Assembly: GCF_010015585.1 (NCBI RefSeq)
Contig: NW_022985084.1
Location: forward strand, 62,001 to 126,000
Direction of reading: 5' to 3'
From: Eremomyces bilateralis CBS 781.70
Lineage: Eukaryota > Ascomycota > Dothideomycetes > Eremomycetales > Eremomycetaceae
DNA: 64,000 nucleotides
Positions 42,448-53,500 of this stretch are shown here, piece by piece. Made by a program: the position numbers and the translations under genes. Below the pieces are notes generated by a model, which was given only the letters and a program-made list of their open reading frames with translations, was not told the origin of the DNA and made no database searches. Position 1 is the stretch's first letter; every line of letters starts with the position of its first letter.

Positions 42448-44682
42448 ATGCAGACGCTCTGGACCCGCATTGCGCACGTTCGGAGCCACTGCATCTGCCC
42501 CCAATGCCACCCTTCGAGGTGGTCCACCTCGACCTCAAGCCGACGAGTGACCACCAGCACCCCCCGTTGGCGATTGCTGAAGCCGATCCACTCCGCGACA
42601 TTCTTCTACTCCGCGGTATTCGCTAGCGCCGCGGTCGTGGATGGTGGAGCGAAGAAACAACGACGACTCGAACTCGACAATGCCATTGCTGAAGCTCGGA
42701 GAGAGCTCGGGAACGACACGGCCACGGACGATGGACTTGCCGAACATATGCGATACGCGGAGTACCCCCCTTCAATTACCATAGAAACCCGCCTGGATGG
42801 CAATGCAGGGACCAGCAAAGAGTATGAAGAGCCTTGGAATGAGCGCTGGGAAACAGCTCCTGAGCCCATGCGATCCTCCGAGAACACTTTGCGAATCAAG
42901 TCGACAATTTCAAACCACGCACATATCAGTGATGGCCTTCGGCCGTTTGTCGAACATTGGACAGAGAATGGAGCGGGGTCTGCGCAATTTCGTAATCACC
43001 TGAACAAAACACTACATAGTGGAAAGAACGGTGTCGATGCGGACTTCTCCCATCCGTACTCGTGGCTTGACCGCAAGCACAGAACCATGTTTCGGGATGG
43101 TTGGGTTCTCCAGTCGATGGGGATTGACACCCGCGCAGTAAAAGCCTTGAACGCACTTGTCGTCGAAAACGGGAACGATCAGGTCGACTTGGACTTCGTC
43201 CGGGACCATCAGCCCGTGGCCGGAGCACCTTGGCCTCGACTCGACGGCGCGACATCGTGGCGAATACGGAGGCGCGATTTTCATTTCGGGCCCGAATCGA
43301 TCTGGTCTCAGGGGATTGACCGCAGAAAAGTTCTGGACAATCCTCCCTGGGCGGACCGAAAACTCTCGATCCTCGATGTTTCCGTTGGAGCGATGATTTG
43401 CAAACTGCTTCTATCGTGCGGCTGCTGGACTGATGTAACGGAGCATATACGGAGATTGGGGGTATCGACGCTCCGCTCATATTCAAAGACTGGAGAGGCA
43501 AAATTGGGCTCCACGCTGCTAGAACTGCAGGACATTTTGAAACGATTGCGTTTTCGTCCCGATCAGCGGAGCAGCTACCCGACCCCGAGAGTGCCCCTGC
43601 CATATTTCAAGCATAGCCCCGACGGGAGTCATCATGAAGTGGTCGTTGAAGTGAACGAGTTACTGGAACGTGCGCTCAGGGACTTTAAGGACGATAAAAT
43701 ATCACTGCCAGAGGTAGTGATAAGAGTGACCGAGGTATTCTTGTCGAGTCCTGTGCCACCAAACATCACATCCTACAACCTCCTCCTCGCGGCTTTCAAT
43801 TCTCCCGAGCATTCCTCCCTCTTCAACACCGTCTTGACGTCCGCTCTCGAGACCCGCCAGCACGTCAATGAGGTCACACGCTCCTTGGTCTTCGACCATT
43901 TCTCGATGATGAACGAGCCCGTCAAATTCTGGTATTTTTATCGGCTCACCAAGGGCGAACTCGGCGGACTAGAGGTATTTAAGTTGCCGGCCGGAAAAAT
44001 ATCCGAGTACACCCAAGTTGCTCGATGGAGCGGGGAGAGTCCTTCCAAGGCTGTTGCTGTGATGCGCCCCGACCCTCTTGTCTTGCAGCAAATGGTCCGC
44101 GGGATGCTCCGCTTCATGAATATGAATGCCGTATACCAATGGTGGCATACCATCACACCCGGGCAAGTGCGGAAAAACAGAGAGTCGTTTCGTCTCATGC
44201 TCCGAAAATGCGTGGTGTACCGGGATTGGGAACGAGGTCGGTGGGCGTTCTCCAGCCTGGTTGATTCGTTTCTCAAGGAGAACGGAGGGCGACCGTGTTC
44301 CGAAACATACTTCCTGATGCTCTCCTTGTGTCAAATGTGCGATATGAAGGATGAGTTCCGCGTGCTACTTGACCAGATGGTCGCCTCTGGGCTGTGCGCT
44401 CAGACGGCTGCGACGCGGGTGGCTCAGTTCTGCAAGAGTATTGTCGACGTATACGATAAGCACCGAATACGCACAGATAAGAAAGAAGTTTCGAGTCAGG
44501 CGAGGGCCGTGAAACCGAACCGAATCCAACTCAGAACTCAGGAGGCGCGGAACCACCCAACACATACCAAGATGAAAACATACGTGTCGGTCTACCCTGA
44601 CAGAGAGGCTCTGGAAGACGTAATGGAGGATACACCAATGTCACAGATGGCCGCGGCTCCGGCTTTGCAAGCCGCCTCCTAA
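42448..44682 (+). CDS. Conserved fungal protein, probably mitochondrial, PPR-like
   Basis: A single 744-residue frame. The N-terminus is rich in Arg, Ser and Thr with few acids for about 55 residues (H-C-I-C-P-Q-C-H-P-S-R-W, then S-T-S-T-S-S-R-R), which suggests a mitochondrial targeting peptide with a C-x-x-C. A short hydrophobic stretch follows (A-T-F-F-Y-S-A-V-F-A-S-A-A-V-V). The C-terminal third has helical pairs resembling pentatricopeptide repeats: N-I-T-S-Y-N-L-L-L-A-A-F, F-R-L-M-L-R-K-C-V, Y-F-L-M-L-S-L-C-Q-M and L-L-D-Q-M-V-A-S-G-L. PPR proteins act in organelle RNA processing or translation, so a mitochondrial expression factor is the best guess. I do not recognise a named orthologue. 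Divergent from the DUF866 gene. Confidence 0.75.
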   Translation: MQTLWTRIAHVRSHCICPQCHPSRWSTSTSSRRVTTSTPRWRLLKPIHSATFFYSAVFASAAVVDGGAKKQRRLELDNAIAEARRELGNDTATDDGLAEHMRYAEYPPSITIETRLDGNAGTSKEYEEPWNERWETAPEPMRSSENTLRIKSTISNHAHISDGLRPFVEHWTENGAGSAQFRNHLNKTLHSGKNGVDADFSHPYSWLDRKHRTMFRDGWVLQSMGIDTRAVKALNALVVENGNDQVDLDFVRDHQPVAGAPWPRLDGATSWRIRRRDFHFGPESIWSQGIDRRKVLDNPPWADRKLSILDVSVGAMICKLLLSCGCWTDVTEHIRRLGVSTLRSYSKTGEAKLGSTLLELQDILKRLRFRPDQRSSYPTPRVPLPYFKHSPDGSHHEVVVEVNELLERALRDFKDDKISLPEVVIRVTEVFLSSPVPPNITSYNLLLAAFNSPEHSSLFNTVLTSALETRQHVNEVTRSLVFDHFSMMNEPVKFWYFYRLTKGELGGLEVFKLPAGKISEYTQVARWSGESPSKAVAVMRPDPLVLQQMVRGMLRFMNMNAVYQWWHTITPGQVRKNRESFRLMLRKCVVYRDWERGRWAFSSLVDSFLKENGGRPCSETYFLMLSLCQMCDMKDEFRVLLDQMVASGLCAQTAATRVAQFCKSIVDVYDKHRIRTDKKEVSSQARAVKPNRIQLRTQEARNHPTHTKMKTYVSVYPDREALEDVMEDTPMSQMAAAPALQAAS

Positions 44683-45234
44683 TGATCTTAGTCTAGGAAC
44701 ACGGTCACTTGAGATGCATCTCCAATACCCATGTCCCTCATTCACCGGAAGCTGCTGGAGGGACTCCATGTCGGAACATTTGTCGGAACATTACGAGAGC
44801 GATGCATGCATAGGGAAGGCGTTTATTTGGTAGCGCTGCTCAAGGTCGAGCAACGCGAATTTTGTATTTATCTGGTTACAAACCCCACCTAGCATGTAGA
44901 GGGTCATAGAGGCGGTGAAGTCTGGCTGTTGTATATTATCATGGACGAGAACGACTAGGAATGAAACATGGATAGCGTTCAATTTCATTGGGAATGGCGG
45001 TGGTCGTAGCGATTTTGTGTGGATTCGAGGTATGGACTGGCTTAGTGGACCAGAGACAAACAATGATTAGATATAATCAAGCACGTAGATGATTCACCTA
45101 GGGTAGAATGAATTGGAATCGCACTACGTGCGAGATTTCATTCAAAGCTCAATGCCTATCGCCGTTTGTCGATATGAATACCCATTTTTACCGTAAGGAA
45201 CCATGTAGAGCCTCTCGCCATGCAGAAACAGAAT
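44683..45234. other. Intergenic between convergent orphan and uS17 genes
   Basis: About 550 bp between facing stop codons. It should contain both 3' untranslated regions; nothing else seen. Confidence 0.45.
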
Positions 45235-45932
45235 CTAGAACTTGCTGAACTTCTTGACAGCCTTTCCAGTCCTTGGCAGCACTCGTAGAACGTTGAATCG
45301 GACCTGTGGAAGCAAAATATTAGTCCACAATTCTAGGAACCCTTATGTTGGATAGATGTCTCGCTTACCGTCTTGCTCAAAGGTCTGCACTGGCCGACGG
45401 TGACCTGATCACCTTCTTCCACACGGAAGGCAGGGGAGACATGTGCCGCAAGGTTCTTGTGTCGTTTCTCGTATCGCGAGTACTTGGGGACGAAGTGGAG
45501 GTATTCGCGTCGGATGATGAGAGTTCGATGCATCTTCGTGGAAACAACGGTTCCGGTGAGGATACGGCCGCGGATGGAGACTAGCCCGGTGAAGGGGCAC
45601 TTCTTGTCTGCAGTGATTCTGTCAGTAATTCATCCCCCTGGAAATAATCGATTGTGCGAGGCATCGCGAGTCGCATGCAAACATAAGCAGCACTCTCGAC
45701 TTGCTAAACATGCTCCGCGAACGCCCGTCTCGAAACCACAGGGATTCGTACCGATATAGTTGCCCTCAATGGCCGTCTTCGGGGTCTTGAACCCAAGCCC
45801 GACGTCCTTGTACCATCTCCGACCGCCTTTGCCGACGCGCTTGGTCTTGCCGCTCTGGGCCTTCGAGTTGAGGAAGATATGCGGCTGCTTCTGGAAAGCA
45901 CGCTCGCTTTGGACGGTCAATTCTGTGGCCAT
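45235..45932 (-). CDS. rps11: 40S ribosomal protein uS17 (Rps11)
   Basis: Predicted 162 residues from exons 45752-45932, 45369-45607 and 45235-45303 (introns of 144 and 65 nt). Small-subunit ribosomal protein that binds 18S rRNA. It begins [17 protein letters not shown] and continues with [37 protein letters not shown] and [12 protein letters not shown]. The end is F-N-V-L-R-V and K-A-V-K-K-F-S-K-F. Length matches the family (156-160). The first two exons join inside G-N-Y-I-D-K-K. The first intron, 144 nt, is larger than most in this window; I looked for a snoRNA in it and found no convincing boxes. Divergent from SPC7. Confidence 0.96.
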
Positions 45933-46436
45933 GTTTGCGACCGTTCGGTGGTGATGGGATGCGATGTGCGGAGATCTTCCTCGTGATGTTAAATTCGATG
46001 AGTGAGGTGGAATTTTGATGGTTCGCCTGGACGGTCGGTGTGGAAAAACTGAAATTCCGGAGTGGCTTGATGTGGCTGGTGCCCTTGAGAATGTGGCTAG
46101 TGCAGTTTGTTGTGGCGGTGTAGCGCTAACCCCAATTAGGTGCGGTGTAAACAAACCGAACCCTGGACAAACACATCCACCACTTCAACCTTCACATCCA
46201 TCCGTGGTTCTGCACGAGACCACGAATATCACGAAACATATCCTAAGTCCATAAACTTCCCAGTTTGCGCTTGGCCAGTGGTCGCAAGATAATACCATAT
46301 CAAATACAGCCCTTGTCTATGTGGACATCCCCTATCAATGCATACTTAACCTCGCGAATACCTCCTCGGCGATCTATAAACCGCACCAAAGCTAGGAGCG
46401 AGTAGCAAGAGCATTATTGATCAGCTACACATCAAC
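45933..46436. promoter_or_regulatory. Bidirectional promoter uS17/SPC7
   Basis: 504 bp between divergent starts. CTATAAA at 46374-46380 lies 57 bp before the SPC7 start and is its likely TATA box. No clear element was found on the ribosomal-protein side. Confidence 0.45.
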
Positions 46437-49400
46437 ATGGCTGCCGAATCCGACAAAGAGAATCTCCTGCACGATTTACTCCCCACGATTGACCACGCGA
46501 AATCGCCGCGATCCACAGCTGATCCAAAAGCAATGGGCAAACGAAACCGAAGCAAGAGTATTGGACCAGGCGGGCTTGACGATGTCTTGTTGAAGCCTTC
46601 GACTAAGGACCGGCGAAAGGCATGTATAATGTCAACAATATTCGGCGAACAACGCTAACTGGATTTAGTCTGCATTCGTCCCTGCGGTCAAGTCCATTCT
46701 AGCGAGCCGGGAAGATGAAGCGAAGAGGAAGGAAGCAAGGCGAAAGTCGCTTGGTTAGTAAAGAGAATCGACTTCCCAAAATCCGTTGCTGACATCCAAA
46801 GCGAATCGCCGAGTGTCATTTGCGCCAGAGGCAACTCTGCACACTTGGGACGTCATCGAGTACATGCGCGATGCGACAACTTCATCTTCCTCATCCAGCC
46901 CACGGCGGAACGCTTCAGAATCCCCGAAAAACCCAAGAAAAACGCCGAAAAATGGTGATCCATCGCCGACCGCGGAAGATGCCACGGCGCAATCGCCCTC
47001 TACGCCTCCGAAACAGGCAGAATCTCCGATACCCGAATCATCGCCAGCAAACCAGAGAGACATGCACCAACGGAAGCGTCGCCGGGTCTCTAGAGTTCCA
47101 CCTGAAATATCGAGCCCTTCAGACGCTCCATCATCGAGCCCGGCGAGCGCAACCTCGAGCGCCGCAAGCGACGACATCGAAAGCTCGACGGGAAGCAATG
47201 AGAACACTTTATCTCATGCCGATGGACCAAACAACGGCACGAGTCCGGACGGCTCAACAACATCTTCCAGTGGGCGTTTGGAAGAAGCGTTGCGGCAGGC
47301 GGCAACGCAGGCTGGAACACGAGGAATCGAATGTGACGAGAATGAAGAGATATCCATGGATCTAGCTTCGGAAGAGGTAACCGCAGCCTTCCAGCCCTGG
47401 CTTCAATTCAAGGCCAAAGCCCAAGCACCCCGCCCTGATCTGGATCAAGAGAACATCGATCCGTTTTCTCCAGCCATCAGCACAAGGACAGTTGGCAGCA
47501 AAACCAACCAGCCAATGCTACCAGAAAGCGAAGGTTCCGATGAGATGAGTATGGATATCACGCAAGCAGTCGGTGGTATTCTGTCCAAGCGGAACGTAGA
47601 AGACACGGAAGCGGATGATGCAACGATGGATTTCACCACGGCGGTCGGTGGCATCAAGTTCAGTCAGAATGCGCAGCCTGCATCTCAGCGTAGCGGAATC
47701 AAGAGACGGAGGTCAAGCGTGTTTCCAGCACCTGCGAGTGTTGTCGATGCCAGCGGTAGTCCCTCCAGACGAAAGAGCCTACGCCGGACAAGCATGAATC
47801 ATCGACAGTCTCTCGGCAATTTGGCCATCGATGATGAAACTATGGATTTGACCGAGTCACTTGGTGGCATCCAGGAAATGATATTCAAGGCTAACTCCGA
47901 GCCCGCCGCAACATTGGACATGACACTCGGCGACGACGCTATGGACTTTACGATGGCTGTCGGCGGCATCAAGGATGTCAAAGCTACACAACTCGATGCT
48001 CAAATCGAAGACGACGAGGGCGACTTGGAGGACATGAGTATGGAGCTGACCTCGAATTTTGGAAATATCGATCAGGGCAAGTTAGCGAAGGCCTCCACTC
48101 CCTCAACAGCACCCGTGGTGAAACGACACGGCTCAGAAGATCAGATCTTGCCCCGTATTGATGAACATCAACCCAAAGCCGCCGCGCCTCTAAATCTCAC
48201 CCCGTCTCCACCTAAGCGGTCACCGATCAAACCAAGTCCGAAACGTCAAACTACAGGAATAGGAGGTACACCAAGGAAGTCTCCTCGACGTTCTGGAAGA
48301 CTTAGCATAGTCCCGATGACGCCTGAGCAGACTGGAGCGAGCTATGAGAAAGATGTGCGCTTCAGCCCGCGCCCGCAGAAACAAACCAACGAGGGGCCCG
48401 AAAGCCAACCCAAAACGCCTGTCAAGATGGAGGTTCCCGATGCTCCCCAGCAGCAGAATCCATCCCCAAGGGTCAAGGAGAGCCCCTATTGGTTGCAACC
48501 CGATACAACTCCCAAGGCGAACAATCTGTCCCAGTCTATCAAATCGCTCTCCACTCCAAGAAAGCAAGTTAGGACTCCTGTACTCAAGTCCACTTCTACC
48601 CCAAAAAGCCCGGCCCAGCGGAGTCCCGTCAAATCATTCACGCCAAAGCAAACGACTCCAGGAAAGGGGCCAAAAAAGAACGTGACGATTTCAGAACCCG
48701 TTCCGAGAGCGTCACCAGTGAAGGACGACACCTCTGTCGATGAGCACCTTTCGCTAAAGGAATTTCTCCGCTTAACGAACATTCGATTTCTTGATCTTAC
48801 TACGACGAAGAGAAGACATACTGGAGCACCTTCTGCTCTGACCAAGCAATTTTTGCAGGAGGAATCTGCAGATGATGATTCTCACCGGATTGAGAATGCG
48901 GCTGTTGCTGGTGCATGCACGGTACCACTGCTGAGTCTCTTCCAACATGTGAGTACAGCCCATGCGATGGGTGTTATAAAGATTAACATGACCCTAGTCT
49001 TGTCATGAGATGAAGCATTATATCTCGGGTGGGAAGGACGAAGTCCGTATGATTGAGAATGAAGCCGTTGAAAACCAGCCTCCATTGTTCAAAGAATATA
49101 TATCCGCACCTCCAGGTGAACGGATGATTATGGACAACCAGTTCAAGAACATGAAAAGTAATGCTCGCTTGCAAAGCAAAGCCGGCTGGTACTCATGGCG
49201 GATGCAGCTCCTGACAGAGCTCACGAAAGGACTCAAACAGTCCTCGCTCGACCTTGATGAGGACGATAATGCATTGCAAACACAGGAAGAACTGATGAAA
49301 TCCATTCTACCAGGTCTCCTTCAACGTAATGACGAATTGCAAAAGAGGCTGGGGAGACTACAAGAGCACGCAGCGAACTTTAATGAGGAAGACCAGGACG

Positions 49401-50341
49401 AGCTTGAGGCTGCGAGACTAAGGCTGCAAAGTGCAGATGAGGAGATCGCGCAAAAGAAGAGGCTCCTCAGCGAATTGCAGCAGTCTATGCACGAAAAAGA
49501 ACAGGCGATTGCGGACCTAAGGGACCGGAAAGAAGAGTCTTCAGAAGCCATCAAGGCGGCAGAGCGGGTGCGGGAAGAGTGCCGTGGCTGGTCTGCAGAC
49601 GAGGTCGGCATGCTCAAAGGTATGATCCACAACCCATTGAATACTGGTATAAACTAACGGTCTTTAGCCAAAGTTGATGCTGTTGGACTCAAGACAGGCT
49701 GGACGATCACATCTGCCAATGCGGATCCGCATACGCTCACAATGACTTACAAATCGGAACTCGAGCTCTTTCTCCATCCAGCCGCATTCCTTGGTGGCAT
49801 GGAAGACCCTATGGCGGGCAACCAACCGATCAGTCTCGGCTACATTGGCGATAATCACGCTTTACGCAAACCGCAGCCGCTCACCACCTCCAAGCGGTTC
49901 TTTCTTCAGCTTCTTCAAGCACATCTCCATTCGATTCCTCAATACCAGACGTCGGTACCGGACCTTCTTCGGACGGTCAGCTCGGGATGGGATTGCGCCG
50001 ATTCTGTGGCGAATGCTGTCCGGCTATTGCGGCAACTATGTATCACAGAGGAGGCTATTCTCAGTGATGAGCGATTGTCGATCAAAGTGAACATGGTGCT
50101 GCCGAACCTTCAGACGAAGGTCCGTCCTGTCATTGTGATCACGGCCCACATTTCAGACGGTCATGTCGAGGTATTCTCAGATGTGACGGCCTCGGTGGTC
50201 TATGGAGAGAAGTATGATGAAAGCAAGATGGGCGAGTTTCTAAAGGTACATATGGGCTCCAGACTTGATGCCGGTTCGTCTTGGGCCGAGTCAGTCTTGG
50301 ACCTGAAGAGACGTCTTATCAAGCGAGGCCGAAAGGGTTGA
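46437..50341 (+). CDS. spc7: Kinetochore scaffold Spc7 (KNL1/Spc105)
   Basis: Predicted 1236 residues from exons 46437-46619, 46669-46753, 46802-48948, 48998-49619 and 49668-50341. Outer-kinetochore KNL1 subunit of the KMN network. Near the N-terminus, A-N-R-R-V-S-F-A-P-E-A (46802 on) holds the RVSF motif for protein phosphatase 1; K-S-I-L upstream may be the paired SILK-type site. Six MELT-like units lie between 47340 and 48070: M-D-L-A-S, M-D-I-T-Q-A-V-G-G-I, M-D-F-T-T-A-V-G-G-I, M-D-L-T-E-S-L-G-G-I, M-D-F-T-M-A-V-G-G-I and M-E-L-T-S-N-F-G-N-I. In the family these are Mps1 targets that recruit Bub3-Bub1. The C-terminus has the Spc7 coiled coil (about 49200-49600) and an RWD-like end. The first intron (46620-46668) begins GC, not GT, with a GCTAAC branch point; only this border restores K-S-A-F-V-P. 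The stop is 163 bp from the facing RAD2 stop. Confidence 0.95.
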
Positions 50342-50504
50342 TATTCCATGGAAACTATGAGGTGCCGGAGAGAGTGGTTGCTTCGCATCGACTATTCTAC
50401 ATGTAACGCGATTGATGAGTTCATGACGAACAGCAAGACTCCCGCACTGTTGTTGTGGTGATGTTTGATGAAAATTACTATTATTTGAGTTTACCACTGT
50501 TCAC

Positions 50505-53500
50505 TCACATTTTCCTCTTCTTTCGGGCTCGTGACCTTGTTTGACCTCTCGACTGGCCAGGCGAATCTTCGCCCGTCGGGTCTTGATCCAATCCCTCCGT
50601 AGCGTTATCCTTGCCACGTTTAGCCTTGGTTGCAATACGTCCCAGGGCATTTTCCATCCGCTTGCTTTTGGTCTCCAACTTCCTGCGCGGCGCGAACGCT
50701 CCTGCACCGACGCTGCCACCGAAGAAGTTAGTGATATTGCTTTGCGTTCCCTCGAGTTCCCTTCGATTCATGTCTCGGATGACAGGAACCAGGACCTCGT
50801 CCGTCCGTTCCGGACTCCAACCGACGGTGGCCATTAGGAAGCTTCGAAGGCGATCCAAATCAGGCACACCCCAGACAAAGGTGGAGGGGTCGCTGTCGAC
50901 TTCTGGATGTAGGTAGGCATCCTCGACTCTCGGATCAGGGAAATTGACGGGGAGGAAGAGCTTGGTCGAGTTCTTTCTGAATTTGCGACGAAAGGGGTTC
51001 TTGGTATCCTCCGATTTCGGCCGCGATCCATTCTGAACCGCAAGCCACCATTCTTTGAAGTTTTCCAGGCAATCGAACTCTGAAATGATCTCTAAAGCAG
51101 ATACTGGGCCGACCCCTGGAAGTCCCTCAGTGTAGTCGCTGCCCAAGAGCTGGGCAATGGCAATGAGTTTCTCACGATCTAGAGCAAATTCTGACTCCAG
51201 GTCCTGGGAAAGGTAGCATTCGACGTACTTTGCTTGGTTGAACATGTTCTTATAGACTCGTGTTCCTCCAAAGAGGAAAGTGTCCGAGTCGTCGGTGACG
51301 ATTCCGTCCACAAGACCCAGGGACACAAGCTCCGCACACTGGGCTTCTGCTTCCATAGGTGCAGTAATAAATGGCAACCCGAAGAGGGTGAGTAATTGCT
51401 GGCACTCCTGGACCATGGTCTGGGTCACTTCATCGGCATCCCGGCGATCTTTCTTCTGCTGATCCCGCAACTGTTTCAGCTCCTGATCGAAGTCAATGGC
51501 ATGCTGCTCCTTGCTCTTGTTATTCAAAGTCGATGCAAACCGAGCATGCTCGTCGGCCTCGGTCTCCAGTTGCCGGAAGAGCTCGGCTTCTTCAGGATCG
51601 GAGAAATATTCGTCATAGTCCTCATTCTCAGGCGGTATAGGCATTGCATCGTCTAATGGAACCTGTGGTACGTGTTCTTGAGTGGCAATCACGTTCTGGT
51701 CATCCTCTACCGCCTGAAGGTCTTCATCTGTCGGATCGACCGCATTCTTCGCCCTCATCGCTTCGACCCCAGACAAATCGTCCTGCGTAGAACTAGGCTG
51801 GACGATTTCTGGAGGGGGGGATTCTTCCCACTCATACTGTTCCAGTTCTGGACTTTCTGGTGGTTGCTCGCTTCTTGGCTTAAAAGGCTGCTGTGTCGAC
51901 AGGGACTCATCCGGTTTCTGGGGCAACTCTGGTAAAGTCGTTGGCCTTTGAGTACTCGCATCCTGCCCTAATATCATGGACATCGGAGGTTCTTGGCTAG
52001 GATCGTCGATGTCGATGATATCATTCGCATCGTGCCTGCGTATCCTAGCAGGTGTTTCAAATTGAAAGCGGCCATCTTGTTTCGCCTTGTCCCTATCCTG
52101 CTTATCGAATGTCTTCTCCTGTTGCAAGGTGTCCTTGTGGGTGCGTTCAAACCATGGCGGTACTGGTCTCGCGGTGCTTTGGATTTCGTGCTCCTTCTCA
52201 AAGCCTCCTGCATTTTCATCCGGTGCCGCCGCGGTTTTCTTCTTCTTTCCCAGTATTGAGCTCCCTAGGTCTAGTCTCTCGAACGGCAAAGGACCATCAA
52301 ATGACGACGGTTTTTTTAGATGCGATGCTGCAGCTCCTGCGCTTGCACCTGTATCCTTCACTGGGGGGGTCTGCATCGTTGGCAGGTTCGAGTCTTTTTG
52401 AACCGCTTTAGAACTTCGCATTGCCCTTTGCAAGTCAAAGTCATCTTCGCTCTCCGAATGTTCGGCAGAATCTTCTGGGCGGGGCTTAGGTACGTTGATT
52501 GGAATCGGTTCTGAGACGGCGGCACCTTTACGACTCCTTTCGTTAGCCATCCGTGCAATGGTTGTTCCTGATTTTCCAGTGAAGGACTTTGCTTCCTCCA
52601 CTCGGGATTGCTGGAAAACTTCCGCGAAATCGTCGTCATCTATGTGATCGGAATCGATCCCAGGCTCTTGGCCAAGAGACATAGCAATTGCTCGTTGCAA
52701 TTGTTCTTCCTCCGAATCGTATCCGGTCATGTGTGGTTCTTCGAACAGTTGATCAACATCATCCATCTCTACATCTTCCCATTGTTCCTCCTTTTCTGAC
52801 GTATCGGCAACGAACAGAGGATTAATCTTCTCCCCTGTTCTGCGTTCTGATTCTGCCCTTCGAGCCGGAGCAACGACATGTTGCTGAGTGTCTGAAACGA
52901 TTGTTCGGCTGGCTCCGTTGTTCCGAAGAAGTTGTTTCGGAAGCCGGTTCAGACCTTCAACGGGCACATCTTCAAACTCATCTTCTTCACCTTCTTCTTC
53001 GCTCGGTTCATCGTCAGGTTTTGGCTTCTTTAGCTCATCAACATTGATAGGTTTGTCCCGGTTGCCTTCGTCGCGATTCGTGACGACACCAAGAGCCCAC
53101 CCTCCTTCAACGCCTTCATTTTTGACGAGGACGTACTCTCTGCCTTTCTCGCCGGCAACTCTACCACCACCATGAACCCCCCACATCGCATCGTCGTTCA
53201 TTCCATTGAGGTTCATCAGTCGTTGGGTAAGCTCGTTACGTTCTCTGACCCGCTCGATCTGAAATTTTGAGAAAGCCATGCGGTCAGGGAACATGCTATC
53301 CAGTTGATCTTTTGAGTAGCCCATCCTGAGCCGACTTCGTAGCCGTGCCGCGTTTAAAATGTTATACCGATCACTCGCCGGAAGACTCTGAAAGAAAGAT
53401 CCATCAAAATCGATCTTGGAGAAGTCATATAGGTTAACGTCTTCTCCTGAATTGAATTGCCTAGCATATTCCTCTAGCTCTTCTAGTGACATAATGCGTA

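Noticed and set aside
45608-45751. Possible snoRNA in the first uS17 intron
   Set aside because: No C/D boxes and no clear H/ACA hairpins; only intron length drew attention.
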